A stretch of DNA of 42,734 bases from D37C17 sp964551815 (lineage in GTDB: Bacteria > Fidelibacterota > Marinisomatia > SCGC-AAA003-L08 > D37C17), in NCBI GenBank assembly GCA_964551815.1, contig CAZKEL010000017.1, positions 1 to 42,734 on the forward strand. The letters are read 5' to 3'. Both the position numbers and the translations under genes were made by a program. Each line of letters starts with the position of its first letter. The stretch's first letter is position 1. This document shows positions 1-9,910 of the stretch, in pieces. Below the pieces are notes generated by a model. It worked only from the letters and a program-made list of their open reading frames with translations, did not search any database and was not told the DNA's origin.

Positions 1-1
1 G

Positions 2-2998
2 AGTTCCGTTCAACTGGGCATCACATTCCTACTCTCATTACTATATTCTACGGAATATCAATTAGAAGAATCCTATTTATTCAAACATTTCAGTCAGAAA
101 AACGGACTGCCTGGGAACCATATTGAAGCAATGGTTCAAGATAACGACGGACAGGTTTGGATAGGTACACGGTCAGGTCTCTGTAAATGGGACGGTACAT
201 CTTTCTTTACCTTTGAGAATATGAATTCAATTTTAGAAAGTAGGATTTATGATTTAACACTCCATTCAAATGGAAATGTTATTGCCGCCTCATCTGAAGG
301 GTTAATCTCGATTAAAGACAAATTCTGGCAGGGAATGGAATTTGACACCTTATTAATTAATTTTCAAGTAAACTCTGTTTATGAAGCAAACGGTTCAATC
401 ATGGCAGGCACTGAAATTGGTTTTTATTTATTTGAGGACAATATCCCTATTGAGCATTCGCTAATATCCCAGTTAAAAAATCAGTATATACGAAACCTAT
501 TGCTAGGTAAAGATGGCAAATTATATATTGGGACAAATCAATCACTTTTCATTTGGGATGGGAATAATATAATAGAACCAAAATTACCCCCTAAATGTAT
601 TTCAATAAAAATTTGGGACATTGTAGAATATCAAAACCAAATTCTTGTTGCCGGCGAACAAACACCTCATACTCTGCATAACGGAGAATTTAAATTGAGT
701 AAAATTGAAAGTCAATATTCTCTAGAACTGATGGATAACACATTCTTTTATTGGTCCCATTTTATTGATAGTGATGGTTCTCTTTGGTTTGGGTTTGATG
801 ATGGAATCCAACATTTCACTAAGGACATCCCTTATGATGGAACTACAGATGAAATATTTGATTATCAATCTGGATTACATGCTTCTTATTTTAAATCTTT
901 CCTCCAGGATAAATCAGGCAACAGATGGTTCGGCACAGAAAATGGTATTTGGATACTCATGTACCCGAAGGTGAGTGTATTCAAACCTAAAATTGAACAT
1001 CTTGAAAATTTCATAGATATTGCAATCCAATCTGATGGGAAAATTATTACCAGCAGCATAAATTCAGTATCCCATTATCTTGTTGATTTTCAGGATAGAA
1101 AAATTTTTAAAAATAATATATTAAGTGGATACTCCAACGATATAGCTATTACAGAAAAATCTATTATTACGGCATCAGATGCAAATTGGGTTGCAGTGTA
1201 TGATCATGAATTAACCAAAGAAGATAAAATATTCCTCCCTACTGCTACTCAGCATTGCATTTTACCTTGGAATGAGGATACCCTTTTTCTGGGTTCAAGT
1301 CCCGGGATGTATCTGATTTCCTCCGCTTCAAAACTTCCCACAATAATTAATGAATTTAAGGATTTGCATATAATTGATATGGATTATTATGAAAACGGTA
1401 TAATTGCTTCTACGGATCAAGGGACATACTTTTGGGATGTTGATTCAATCATTATGCCCCATCCTCTTAATACCCCAATATCCGAAAAAGTAACCAATTT
1501 TGTCAATGGTATAGATAATTCAGAATATTATGGAACTAATAGGAGATTAATAAAATATTCAGAAGGAAAATTAAAATATTTTACAACCAATGACGGAATT
1601 CCTCATAAAAAGATCCACTGTATGATTGAAGATAATTTCGGCCAATTATGGATAGGCACACAGAAGGGATTAGTAGTACTTACAATGGAGGATATTTTTC
1701 CCTTTAATATCAATGACACATTTTTAGAAAATCCAATTTATGATGTAGTAAAAGATCAAACTGGGAAATTATTTTTTTCATCGGTAAATGGTATTATTCA
1801 AATTAAACCAATTAGGATTGATAAAAATCATTTCATTAAACCTAAAATTCAGGAAATCAAAATATCAGGGAATTTAGTATATCAAATGAACGCACCACTG
1901 CATTACCAGGATAATTCAGTGAGTTTTCAGTTAGGAATTGGGAGTCTTTCACACTTAGCCAATGGTATGATCAAATACAGATTAGAGGGTTTTGAATCTG
2001 ACTGGAATACTTCCCCTGGTATCCATGAACTCAAATATCAAAATCTTCCTCCAGGTAAATACAATTTGATGGTTGAAGGAATTCAGGAAGATGGAATGTA
2101 CGGGCAATCAGATAGCTTTTCATTTGAAATTCAACCTCCATTCTGGAAACTTTGGTATTTCCAATTTATTCTTACTTTAATCCTTATTACCAGTGTTTAC
2201 ATTATATATCAAAGAAGAGTTACACATATAATTGATAAAGTAAGCAAGGATAAAAGTCCTGATTTGGAAATTTCGCTTTTTGGAGGATTTAAAATTTATG
2301 AATTTGGTGTTTCCATTCCAGAATCCTCCTGGCCGTCAAAACAATCAAGGTTACTACTTTCCTATTTAATATTAAAAGGGTATAAAAATAAAAATGGAAT
2401 AAGGAGTCACAAACTAAGTTTAGATATCTGGCCAGATGCCAATCCTGAACAAGCTAAAAATAGGAGAAATTCCCTAATAGCAAAAATTCGTAAAGTATTT
2501 TCACAAAAAGAACCAGTCATATTATTTACAGACGGAACTTTTAGCTTTAATTGGAACCATATATCTTATAGTCTCGATATTGAAAAATACAATAAAGTTT
2601 TAAAACGCGCTAAGGAAGCAAGAAAAGTTCAAGATATGAATCTCTTTAAACATAATATTACTAGAGCTATAAGTCTTTTTGGTAAGGATGGTATTATTCC
2701 TGAATTATACGCTTCATGGTTAGAAGAAATAAGGGATAGGTTAAACTTATTGATTTATAATGAAGTATTGGAGGGAATGGTCTGGTCGTATCATGAATGT
2801 GAATATAATTTCACAATATTTCTTTCAGAGACACTTATTTGTTGGGAGTCTTGGCATGAAAGTGCTCATGAATATAAATATTTAGCAAGAGTTTCTCTAG
2901 GTGAAAAAGCCAAAGCACAAACAGAATTGAATAAATTTATTTCTGCTTATGAAAATGAATTTTCAGGTAAACCTGAATTTGATCAACTTACTGTTTAA
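2..2998 (+). CDS. Membrane sensor-regulator: beta-propeller, Y_Y_Y domain, membrane helix and SARP/BTAD-type DNA-binding output (5' partial)
   Basis: The reading frame is open to the left edge, so the true start lies outside the window; an internal ATG at 131 would remove the signal-like hydrophobic stretch (about nt 14-50) and the typical first propeller motif. Nucleotides 75-1760 encode repeated blades with motifs such as GQVWIGT, GSLWFGF, GNRWFGT and GQLWIGT, as in two-component regulator propellers. A Y_Y_Y domain follows (about 1920-2135), then one membrane helix (about 2150-2215). The cytoplasmic part is not a histidine kinase: from about 2263 it reads as a winged-helix segment (LFGGFKI, LSLDIWPDA, NRRNSL) and from about 2570 as a helical BTAD-like region, as in SARP/DnrI activators. 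The inferred role is a one-component signal-to-transcription device with an exported sensor and cytoplasmic DNA-binding tail. It is convergent with the peptidase cluster. Ligand and targets are unknown. Confidence 0.8.
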   Translation, partial: SSVQLGITFLLSLLYSTEYQLEESYLFKHFSQKNGLPGNHIEAMVQDNDGQVWIGTRSGLCKWDGTSFFTFENMNSILESRIYDLTLHSNGNVIAASSEGLISIKDKFWQGMEFDTLLINFQVNSVYEANGSIMAGTEIGFYLFEDNIPIEHSLISQLKNQYIRNLLLGKDGKLYIGTNQSLFIWDGNNIIEPKLPPKCISIKIWDIVEYQNQILVAGEQTPHTLHNGEFKLSKIESQYSLELMDNTFFYWSHFIDSDGSLWFGFDDGIQHFTKDIPYDGTTDEIFDYQSGLHASYFKSFLQDKSGNRWFGTENGIWILMYPKVSVFKPKIEHLENFIDIAIQSDGKIITSSINSVSHYLVDFQDRKIFKNNILSGYSNDIAITEKSIITASDANWVAVYDHELTKEDKIFLPTATQHCILPWNEDTLFLGSSPGMYLISSASKLPTIINEFKDLHIIDMDYYENGIIASTDQGTYFWDVDSIIMPHPLNTPISEKVTNFVNGIDNSEYYGTNRRLIKYSEGKLKYFTTNDGIPHKKIHCMIEDNFGQLWIGTQKGLVVLTMEDIFPFNINDTFLENPIYDVVKDQTGKLFFSSVNGIIQIKPIRIDKNHFIKPKIQEIKISGNLVYQMNAPLHYQDNSVSFQLGIGSLSHLANGMIKYRLEGFESDWNTSPGIHELKYQNLPPGKYNLMVEGIQEDGMYGQSDSFSFEIQPPFWKLWYFQFILTLILITSVYIIYQRRVTHIIDKVSKDKSPDLEISLFGGFKIYEFGVSIPESSWPSKQSRLLLSYLILKGYKNKNGIRSHKLSLDIWPDANPEQAKNRRNSLIAKIRKVFSQKEPVILFTDGTFSFNWNHISYSLDIEKYNKVLKRAKEARKVQDMNLFKHNITRAISLFGKDGIIPELYASWLEEIRDRLNLLIYNEVLEGMVWSYHECEYNFTIFLSETLICWESWHESAHEYKYLARVSLGEKAKAQTELNKFISAYENEFSGKPEFDQLTV

Positions 2999-3147
2999 AA
3001 TTGAATGTTTGATATTCTTCAATCAATTAGATTTACTGTAATTCAGTTTATGTACATTTAGTTAGTGTATCCGATCCTCAAAATGTATAGTATAAAATTG
3101 ATTTTTTCAATCTTCATAATTTTTCGTGAAATTCTTGGTTAAAATAT

Positions 3148-3176
3148 AAAAAAAGGGATTCGACCGTTCGAACCCC
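3148..3176 (-). terminator. Rho-independent terminator of the 4736-3213 gene
   Basis: On the minus strand a 9-bp stem (GGGGTTCGA with TCGAATCCC, one G-U pair) closes a 4-nt ACGG loop and is followed by seven T residues. It lies 37 bp after the stop of the Cys-rich protein gene. The rest of 2999-3212 shows no gene. Confidence 0.85.
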
Positions 3177-3212
3177 TTCCTTTACATAAATCAAATTCTA
3201 TTGGCTGCTGAT

Positions 3213-4736
3213 CTATCCTAAAATCTCATTCACCAATAGAATAATATCAACCACATTGAGATTTCCGTCACCATCCATATCTCCAATGGCGTTATACTCA
3301 CCGGATAAAATATGTTCAACGGCAATGACGACATCTACCACATTAGTTAGTCCGTCCCCATTTAAATCACCAGAAGCAGATACCGCCTCACAGATACCGC
3401 CGCCACAATCTTCTGTGCAGAACCAATTGCCGTAAAATCCGTCACAATAACATGCAGAGGGAATGCAATCATTCGCATTGACCACACAATCATAACCCTC
3501 AGAGCAACCGGTGGATTGACAACCGGCAGGATTTTCACCATAACAATAAGCAGAAGTACATTGACCATTGAGACATTGAGCATAAGGCAAACCAGTACAA
3601 TCACAGACCCACTCCATACAGTTACCCTCATTCCAATAATTTACCAGCTGATGTATTTCATCTTCAGGATAGTGCTCCGTATTCACTGAATAATGACAGC
3701 CTCCTAACCCCACATCACAGTCTCCCCAAACGGCCATGCAGTCAATGTCAACCTCACAGACAGCATAGTCTCCAGTATGTAAATTTTCATATTCGGTAGC
3801 AATTTCCTCACAAGTGAGGTTCTCAGATCCACAGACTGATTCACAATCAGCCATTGATCCAAAAAATGCATGTGACCAATCATTGCCATATTGATCCCAC
3901 CAGCCACAGCCGGAGAGATATTGGCATTCGCCATTTACAAATCCTACTCCTAACGCCATGTCACAGAACCCAAAGTCAATTCCGCTAAGATCAACACAGG
4001 CTTGCGATTCAGGGCAGTCTGCCTGCCACCACTCTGTTTCGCCATAACAATCCAAATCTGCAATCATACATTCATCGGCACAGATTCCTTCACCTATTGG
4101 TTGCCAAAAACAGCCATTCTCGGTACAAGAATTGCAGTCCATATAATTAATACAATCAGCAGGAGAATAACAATCTGTCACTAGTTCACCATTTTGGTAA
4201 AAGTCCGCATGACAGCCTCCACAGAAATTAGCTGTACACTCTGCATCCGGGTAAGCCGGGCAGGAGGCTTCAATGCAAGGGTCCTGAAAACAGTCCACCG
4301 GATATTCACAAGCACCAGAAATATGAATAGCAGAAACATCAACGGCTCCGCATTCTACGCACCACACATCTTCCCCATTAATACTTACATATCTATGGGA
4401 ATAAAAGGCTAATGCATCAATATTTTCCAGATGGGTAATGTTTGTGAGAAACTCTTCGGTTTCAGTCTCTAAATAGTAATGAGAACAGGCATCCATACAA
4501 AAAGAAGCCTCAATGGGCTGAAGATAACCCTGAAAGGCGGACTGAGGACAGGAGATGATTTCCCATGCACAGGAACCATCCTCTGATTGAATGCAATCAC
4601 CGGGACCTCCAACGGTTACCCCATCACTACAGAGATAATTTGGCATCCCTAATGGTGGACCGCAATCTCCTTCCATACAATCGGAAAAAGCTATCCCAAC
4701 TAAAATTATATAAATGGCAGGGAATACAGATTTCAC
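3213..4736 (-). CDS. Exported Cys-rich protein with C-terminal dockerin-like repeats
   Basis: This 507-residue protein has a hydrophobic N-terminus (MKSVFPAIYIILVGIAFS) that acts as a signal peptide and is followed directly by cysteine. The start is GTG, preceded by a clear AAGGAGGG ribosome-binding site about 9 bases upstream. The body (about 20-440) contains dozens of cysteines in short CxxxxC and CxxC modules, such as CTENGCFWQPIGEGICADEC and a WGDCDVGLGGC module, which suggests a disulfide-stabilised extracellular protein. Residues about 452-507 form two EF-hand-like dockerin-type repeats (GDLNGDG...NVVDVV and GDMDGDG...NVVDIILLVN). It lies 23 bp after the C25 peptidase gene and is probably cotranscribed with it. 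I recognise no catalytic domain. It may bind a surface, inhibit or chaperone the peptidase, or act as an adhesin; all three are guesses. Confidence 0.8.
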   Translation of the reverse strand: MKSVFPAIYIILVGIAFSDCMEGDCGPPLGMPNYLCSDGVTVGGPGDCIQSEDGSCAWEIISCPQSAFQGYLQPIEASFCMDACSHYYLETETEEFLTNITHLENIDALAFYSHRYVSINGEDVWCVECGAVDVSAIHISGACEYPVDCFQDPCIEASCPAYPDAECTANFCGGCHADFYQNGELVTDCYSPADCINYMDCNSCTENGCFWQPIGEGICADECMIADLDCYGETEWWQADCPESQACVDLSGIDFGFCDMALGVGFVNGECQYLSGCGWWDQYGNDWSHAFFGSMADCESVCGSENLTCEEIATEYENLHTGDYAVCEVDIDCMAVWGDCDVGLGGCHYSVNTEHYPEDEIHQLVNYWNEGNCMEWVCDCTGLPYAQCLNGQCTSAYCYGENPAGCQSTGCSEGYDCVVNANDCIPSACYCDGFYGNWFCTEDCGGGICEAVSASGDLNGDGLTNVVDVVIAVEHILSGEYNAIGDMDGDGNLNVVDIILLVNEILG

Positions 4737-4759
4737 AGATCAATCCCTCCTTATTTGTT

Positions 4760-7700
4760 TTAGTTTAAAATAATATTCACCAATGTGATAATATCCTGAA
4801 TATTGATATCATTATCACTATTTAAATCTGAACAGTTATTACAGGCATCATATAAAATACAATTCACCACAAGAATTATATCCTGAATATTGGCATCTCC
4901 GTCACCATTCACATCACCTGCTTCCCCACAGTCTCCCCCCTCACCAACTTCCATGGAGACAGGAAGTGTAAGAAGATAATCTTCAGGATCATTAGAAGTA
5001 ATATTCAGTGAGCCGGTATACATACCTTCTGCCAATTCTTCTGAATTAAATACCACTGTAATAAGGGCATCTTCTCCCGGTGCTACTATACCTGAAATGG
5101 GCATGACCTGCATCCAGGGTTGCAGAAAGTTTGAACCAAAAAGGATAGACTTTTCACTACTGAGGTAGGAAGAATTAAAGACTACCTGTAATCCGTCGGT
5201 ACCATTTTCATTTTCGATTCCCACTGTGGCACTGGAGCCGTCTGCAACAATTTTGTAATTAAAAAGGATTGAACCGTCAGAATTGAGTATCACCTGAAAA
5301 GTTTCAGGATTGCCGCTACCGTAATGAGGAATAGCGTCCCATTCTACAATAAATTGATCACCCCACTGATAATAGTACATTTGCCCACCATCATTGGGAT
5401 TTAAATCATCCCAGAAAGGAGCCAATAAGGCATTTGGATCAGTTGACGAAGGTATTGCTTCATTGTCGTAAGCTGTTGCTGTAGAAGTAAGCGACAAAAA
5501 TCCGTTTGAACACACTCTTACTGCTGAATATTCATTGCCGTAAAAGTAAAAGGGAAAACCAATTTCGAAAGGTCCTTCGTTGGAATCATCCCCTTCACCA
5601 ATGAGATTTCCGCAGAAATTAATTTCAGTCCAGGTATATTCCGGACCTCCCGGCTCATTACTGTCAATCCACTGATAACCAAAGGCATCAGGACCGCCAT
5701 AATCTCTGGAAGGAGACATGCCGGGCCTGGGGTCTCTCTCCCCTTTTTCCAATTTCATAATTTCATGTTCAACTCCAGCCAATTCAGGGTCATCTATGAC
5801 AGCCGAAATAGAATATTGTAATTCACCATCGCCATTGTTTGATATGGTAAACTGACTGTCTCCTGCGGAATCAGCTTCTAATTGAATGGATACTTCCTCA
5901 GCACTGAGGGCAATGTCAGGGAACGCCGGCGCTCCTACGGGTGGGAAAATGATATAGTCAATCCAGCCTCTGTCGCTGCCACTGTCCACCGAACCATCTT
6001 TCGTGTATGCCCATCTGAAAGTATGCTCACCGGAAGACACGGGGTAAGTTGCCAAAGTCCAGTTAACTTCACCTGACCAGGCATCCAGTTCTGTGCCATC
6101 AATATAGAAGCGCAGATAGTCATAATTACTTTCAGAGGATACTTTGTAATAGAAAGATATTTCATCGGTAGCAGTAACATTTGCGGATAATATTAATTCG
6201 CTGCTCTGATTATGCGTTATGGTGGTAGAACCTGCACTATATTCTCCCTCATAGGCATCGGAAGTAATTTCCCAATCTGCATCGCCTGCAAAATTCCAGG
6301 GGAGATTGGCAAAATTACCTGTTTCAAAATCTTCTATAGTGAGACCAATGGTAAATGAACCTGTTAAGGTTGTTTCAAAGTTATATCCCATGACAGTGGC
6401 TGTGAATAACACATTATGACCTATAGGCGCATCTTCTGAAACTGAGAGATTAAATTCAGCTGCATTTTCATAGTTCGGCAGCAATTCAGGGAAATTATCA
6501 GCTCCTGATACAACGGCATAAGGATCATCAGAAGAAAAGGAAATATCAACTAAACCTGAGAAGCCGTGACCGGGTAAGGAAGCCCCTCCTATGTTTTGGA
6601 TAGTAACCCTTCCGGTAGTAACATCACCAGGGTCGGCTTGACTGTCTGCATCATTTATCGTAATCTCATCTAAAGTGATTACAGGGGCAAAGGCAGTCAT
6701 ATTCAGATTATAACTCCACATATTAGTGTTTCCGAAATCGGAAATTAAGACGGATAGTGAAAAATCATAGTCATCGGGTACAGAGTTAGAAACGGTAAAA
6801 CTTAAGGCATTTTGTACCGATACCACTTCTTCGGGATCAATATCTCCAAATCCGTCACTTGCATCAATAAGATCAATATATTCACCATTTTCAAGACTAA
6901 CTGTTGCATCAGCCCAAATATTAGAAGCGGTTTCGTTACCCACATTTTTCAACTCAAGGGAGACATTAACTGTTTCACCGTACTCTATATTTTCATCCCC
7001 ATTGGATGTGGAAACCGAGAAATTATCAACAACTACATAAGGTCCTTCTGCATTCCCTACTTCAACGGTACCGATATAGGGCTGCTTATTTTGTCCGGTA
7101 ACTACCACCGTAGCCGTTCCTGCTGTGGTAAACGGAGTTATAGGAACTTCCACATCAGAATTGTCACCAGTATAGACAGAACCATACAACACACCATCCA
7201 TGGCAATGGCTATGTGGGTATAGGGGGAGGCAGACACCCAGAAAGAATCTGTTCCAATTTGAAGAACAGGTAAATGGTTTACTGTTTGCTCAGAAGGCAT
7301 TCCTAAATAAGTCATAATGGAAGGGTCCCCCATATTATGGTAGATTTCCCAGTAGTAATCATCATTACCGCCACCTTCCATAACCGCCAGATTTCCTGCT
7401 AAATTAATGGCATCATTTACTACAAACCAATCCTGTTCTAATTCATTGCCATATTCATGAAAAAGACCATCATACACACCGGCTCCCATATTCTCATACA
7501 CCGGGTTAGCAGATACTGAACCTGAACCTACACCCCACCAGTAATCTTCATCCCAGTAAGTGGAGTTAGTCCCGCCGATATATCCTACAGCACCACCGTT
7601 CGCTTTTCTCAAGACTGCTTCTCCAAAGGATTCTCCCACATCAAAGGCAGTAGAAGTACAACAGTTCCCGATCATCAGATTATACATGCCGTCGTTATAT

Positions 7701-9097
7701 AAACCAGGTACATCTGAGACGGTAAAACTAGGGTCAGCCCAACCGGATGAACTGCAATGGGCGGTGTAATTTGCAAATCCAACCCCTTCATTATAATCTT
7801 CAATAATTTCACCAGCAGCACTGGGGGCATCAGAAGCAGGGTAGAGATAAGTATGAGAATAAATCCCATGCTCTTCATTAAAGTAATAGTCTGTACCATA
7901 ATTAATTTGACCATTCCCGTGGGTAGGTGCAAATGATCCGTCAACTCCAGAGATCATGAGGACTTCTTCCAGGTAGGAGGGATCAGGCATTTGAAATTTT
8001 TCGTACATGAGGGATTTATCCAATTGAATTTGTAATTGGCTGCTGTTTTGTGCAGAGAATCTTCCATGATACATTTCAGGCAGTTTATCTCCGGTAAACT
8101 CAACATAGTATAAGTCGGTTACGTGGCTCCCTGTAGTACCGTTAAAGGTGGGTACCTGGGCTACATCCCCCACAAATAAAACAAATGAGGGCGCAGGAAA
8201 GTCCGAACTTGGATTTTCATATAAATTTTGAATATAGGATTTAATTGCAGAGGTTGAAGACCCAATATCTGAGGTATTGGCAACCTGCACCACGAAACCC
8301 TTCTGAGTTTTCCATTCAACAAAATCGGCTAACTGGGCTTCAAACAGGGGATTGGTAACAATAAGATAGCTTAATGGATAATTCACTAAATCATCCCTTA
8401 ATTGAGGTGTTTGGTAATTTTTAATCTGTTGGTAATTTGCTTCGAAATAGGGTGAATAATATTTCGTCTTTAATCTTTCCGTCTCTACAATATCAGCATT
8501 ATCAAAGTGAATTGATATTTGCAGATCAGTGATGATTTTAAGCTCATTAGTATGAGGATTATAATTCACTGGTCTTACAATCAAGTTTGCAATTCGCATT
8601 GATCGCAGCGTTCCTTTATCCTCAATGGTGATCAACTCTTCTCCGATAAAATCATTCATATAGTAGATATTTTGATTCCACTCAAAAGGGATATCTGCAG
8701 GGGATTGTGATTTTGATAAAGAGGGTTGTCGAGGGAACAATGGGTTAACTATACCATAATTTGCAATATCTACCACCTCATAGGATTCATAATCAATTTC
8801 GATTCTGGGCTCTGCCCCTTGAGGGAGTTCAATTAAATTATGAATCTGTGGCAGTTCAGGGTACCCGATACGATTTGATGTGTGGAAGCCTGGTAAAGTA
8901 AGTCTGGCAAACTCACCTTCAGGAGAATTTACTTGCTGCAGTTCAAAATCTCCCATTTCAATATGCACTTTTAAAAGGGTTGAGTGCTCCTGATTAACAG
9001 ACACTTTAGCAGACCCACCATTTATCGGAATCTGGAAATTAGCAAAAACGAAAGAAACTGTAAAAATAAAGGTTAAACAATTGGTTAAAATTTTCAA
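4760..9097 (-). CDS. Gingipain-like C25 family cysteine peptidase, multidomain, exported
   Basis: About 1445 residues. I place the start at TTG 9097, because GGAGGG lies 5 bases upstream and the result is a clean signal peptide (MKIL...FVFA); a TTG four codons earlier (9109) is also open. After a propeptide-like region (about 25-215) comes the C25 domain (about 240-600). The catalytic His is likely H447 in NYTAHCSSSGW and the Cys is C479 or C480 in GNCCTSTAF, matching the spacing and context of the gingipain His/Cys pair. C-terminal modules follow: an Ig/CARDB-like region, a MAM-like jellyroll starting near IEDFETG, a second beta region, a NIDO-like segment (CSNGFLSL, APFWDDLN) and a dockerin-like pair at the very end. 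It is first in an operon with the Cys-rich protein. The inferred role is extracellular protein degradation; secretion might use a type IX system, but no typical CTD is seen. Confidence 0.9.
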   Translation of the reverse strand: MKILTNCLTFIFTVSFVFANFQIPINGGSAKVSVNQEHSTLLKVHIEMGDFELQQVNSPEGEFARLTLPGFHTSNRIGYPELPQIHNLIELPQGAEPRIEIDYESYEVVDIANYGIVNPLFPRQPSLSKSQSPADIPFEWNQNIYYMNDFIGEELITIEDKGTLRSMRIANLIVRPVNYNPHTNELKIITDLQISIHFDNADIVETERLKTKYYSPYFEANYQQIKNYQTPQLRDDLVNYPLSYLIVTNPLFEAQLADFVEWKTQKGFVVQVANTSDIGSSTSAIKSYIQNLYENPSSDFPAPSFVLFVGDVAQVPTFNGTTGSHVTDLYYVEFTGDKLPEMYHGRFSAQNSSQLQIQLDKSLMYEKFQMPDPSYLEEVLMISGVDGSFAPTHGNGQINYGTDYYFNEEHGIYSHTYLYPASDAPSAAGEIIEDYNEGVGFANYTAHCSSSGWADPSFTVSDVPGLYNDGMYNLMIGNCCTSTAFDVGESFGEAVLRKANGGAVGYIGGTNSTYWDEDYWWGVGSGSVSANPVYENMGAGVYDGLFHEYGNELEQDWFVVNDAINLAGNLAVMEGGGNDDYYWEIYHNMGDPSIMTYLGMPSEQTVNHLPVLQIGTDSFWVSASPYTHIAIAMDGVLYGSVYTGDNSDVEVPITPFTTAGTATVVVTGQNKQPYIGTVEVGNAEGPYVVVDNFSVSTSNGDENIEYGETVNVSLELKNVGNETASNIWADATVSLENGEYIDLIDASDGFGDIDPEEVVSVQNALSFTVSNSVPDDYDFSLSVLISDFGNTNMWSYNLNMTAFAPVITLDEITINDADSQADPGDVTTGRVTIQNIGGASLPGHGFSGLVDISFSSDDPYAVVSGADNFPELLPNYENAAEFNLSVSEDAPIGHNVLFTATVMGYNFETTLTGSFTIGLTIEDFETGNFANLPWNFAGDADWEITSDAYEGEYSAGSTTITHNQSSELILSANVTATDEISFYYKVSSESNYDYLRFYIDGTELDAWSGEVNWTLATYPVSSGEHTFRWAYTKDGSVDSGSDRGWIDYIIFPPVGAPAFPDIALSAEEVSIQLEADSAGDSQFTISNNGDGELQYSISAVIDDPELAGVEHEIMKLEKGERDPRPGMSPSRDYGGPDAFGYQWIDSNEPGGPEYTWTEINFCGNLIGEGDDSNEGPFEIGFPFYFYGNEYSAVRVCSNGFLSLTSTATAYDNEAIPSSTDPNALLAPFWDDLNPNDGGQMYYYQWGDQFIVEWDAIPHYGSGNPETFQVILNSDGSILFNYKIVADGSSATVGIENENGTDGLQVVFNSSYLSSEKSILFGSNFLQPWMQVMPISGIVAPGEDALITVVFNSEELAEGMYTGSLNITSNDPEDYLLTLPVSMEVGEGGDCGEAGDVNGDGDANIQDIILVVNCILYDACNNCSDLNSDNDINIQDIITLVNIILN

Positions 9098-9221
9098 AAT
9101 ACCCTCCAAAAATATATGAAATTATTTCAGTTAAAAGTCAGCGGAGGAAATTACAAATATCAGACGAAAATACCATCAGAGTATTTTGTATCGGAATGTA
9201 AGAGAATATTACAGAATGAAT

Positions 9222-9833
9222 TTAGTGGGTGTTAAAGGAAAAAGTGATGGTTTCATTGGTACGAATCCAATAGCCCTTATTTCCTTCAAAATGGGTAAGA
9301 CTTCCCATCCAGCCTATATTTACAATATACTGAGCAGCTACTCCCTCTCCAATTATACCTGATATATTGTCTTCAATGCCCTCCGGAAGAGCGGCTTCAA
9401 GGGGAAGCGAGGCTCGGCTGGGATATGAAATGAGATTACTGCCCTCATGGAGGGTATAACGCAATTCTGTTCCCGTAGGGACTGCATTAGGGATACATAA
9501 ATTAATGGGATATGAAGACTCAAGCCAGTAGCCATCTTCTGCTTTGATATATTCTAAGCTGCCTACCCAGCCGGTTCCACTGATATATGACGCAGCTACT
9601 CCCTCACCGATAATGCCTGTAATTAACTCGTCAGATTCTGAAAAGACATAATCAATGGAGCTATTTTCAGGTAAACGATAAAAACTCACCAAATTAGCAC
9701 CGATATGTAAATCTAAACAATAGGCGTCAGCTGATTGCGGAAATACAAAGCCTGATACACAAAGCAAAATGAGTATCTTCTTAAAGGATTTTTCTTTAAA
9801 ATTTGGGGTATTTTTCAGATTATTCCGTCCCAT
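9222..9833 (-). CDS. Small exported protein of two tandem repeats, function unknown
   Basis: A 203-residue protein with a basic N-terminus and a hydrophobic segment (KKILILLCVSGFVFPQSADA) that looks like a signal peptide. The mature part is an internal duplication: two units of about 80 residues, each reading LH.GANL(V/I)S...SGIIGEGVAA.YI...GW.GSL...GYW. The units differ enough that the duplication is old. No catalytic motif is visible. The conserved glycines and GYW motif suggest a small beta-rich binding fold. The gene stands alone between the peptidase operon (113 bp gap downstream) and the end of the polysaccharide operon (87 bp gap upstream). That upstream gap carries a CRP-like palindrome and a 10-bp inverted repeat. 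There is no obvious Shine-Dalgarno at the ATG, so the start is tentative. Confidence 0.7.
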   Translation of the reverse strand: MGRNNLKNTPNFKEKSFKKILILLCVSGFVFPQSADAYCLDLHIGANLVSFYRLPENSSIDYVFSESDELITGIIGEGVAASYISGTGWVGSLEYIKAEDGYWLESSYPINLCIPNAVPTGTELRYTLHEGSNLISYPSRASLPLEAALPEGIEDNISGIIGEGVAAQYIVNIGWMGSLTHFEGNKGYWIRTNETITFSFNTH

Positions 9834-9844
9834 AGCTTAATTTA

Positions 9845-9882
9845 GAGAGAGATAATGATATGAATAAAGACCTATCTCTCTC
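9845..9882 (-). repeat. 10-bp perfect inverted repeat in the leader of the 203-residue protein gene
   Basis: GAGAGAGATA at 9845-9854 is matched by its exact reverse complement at 9873-9882, with an 18-base loop. It is not followed by a T-run, so it is not a typical terminator. It would form a leader hairpin 11 bases before the start codon and might control translation. Confidence 0.5.
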
Positions 9883-9894
9883 CTCAATGGTGTA

Positions 9895-9910
9895 TGTGAT
9901 GAATATCACA
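9895..9910. promoter_or_regulatory. CRP/FNR-type operator-like palindrome
   Basis: TGTGA-N6-TCACA is an exact match to the two half-sites of the CRP consensus, within a longer palindrome (TATGTGAT, GAAT, ATCACATA at 9893-9912). It lies 62-77 bp upstream of the 9833 start codon and just after the last polysaccharide gene. Binding by a CRP-family regulator is inferred; the family is widespread but none is encoded here. Confidence 0.45.

Noticed and set aside
3148..3176. tRNA-like sequence GGTTCGAAC on the minus strand
   Set aside because: It resembles a T-loop, but no acceptor or anticodon arms can be formed around it, and the hairpin plus T-run is a terminator.
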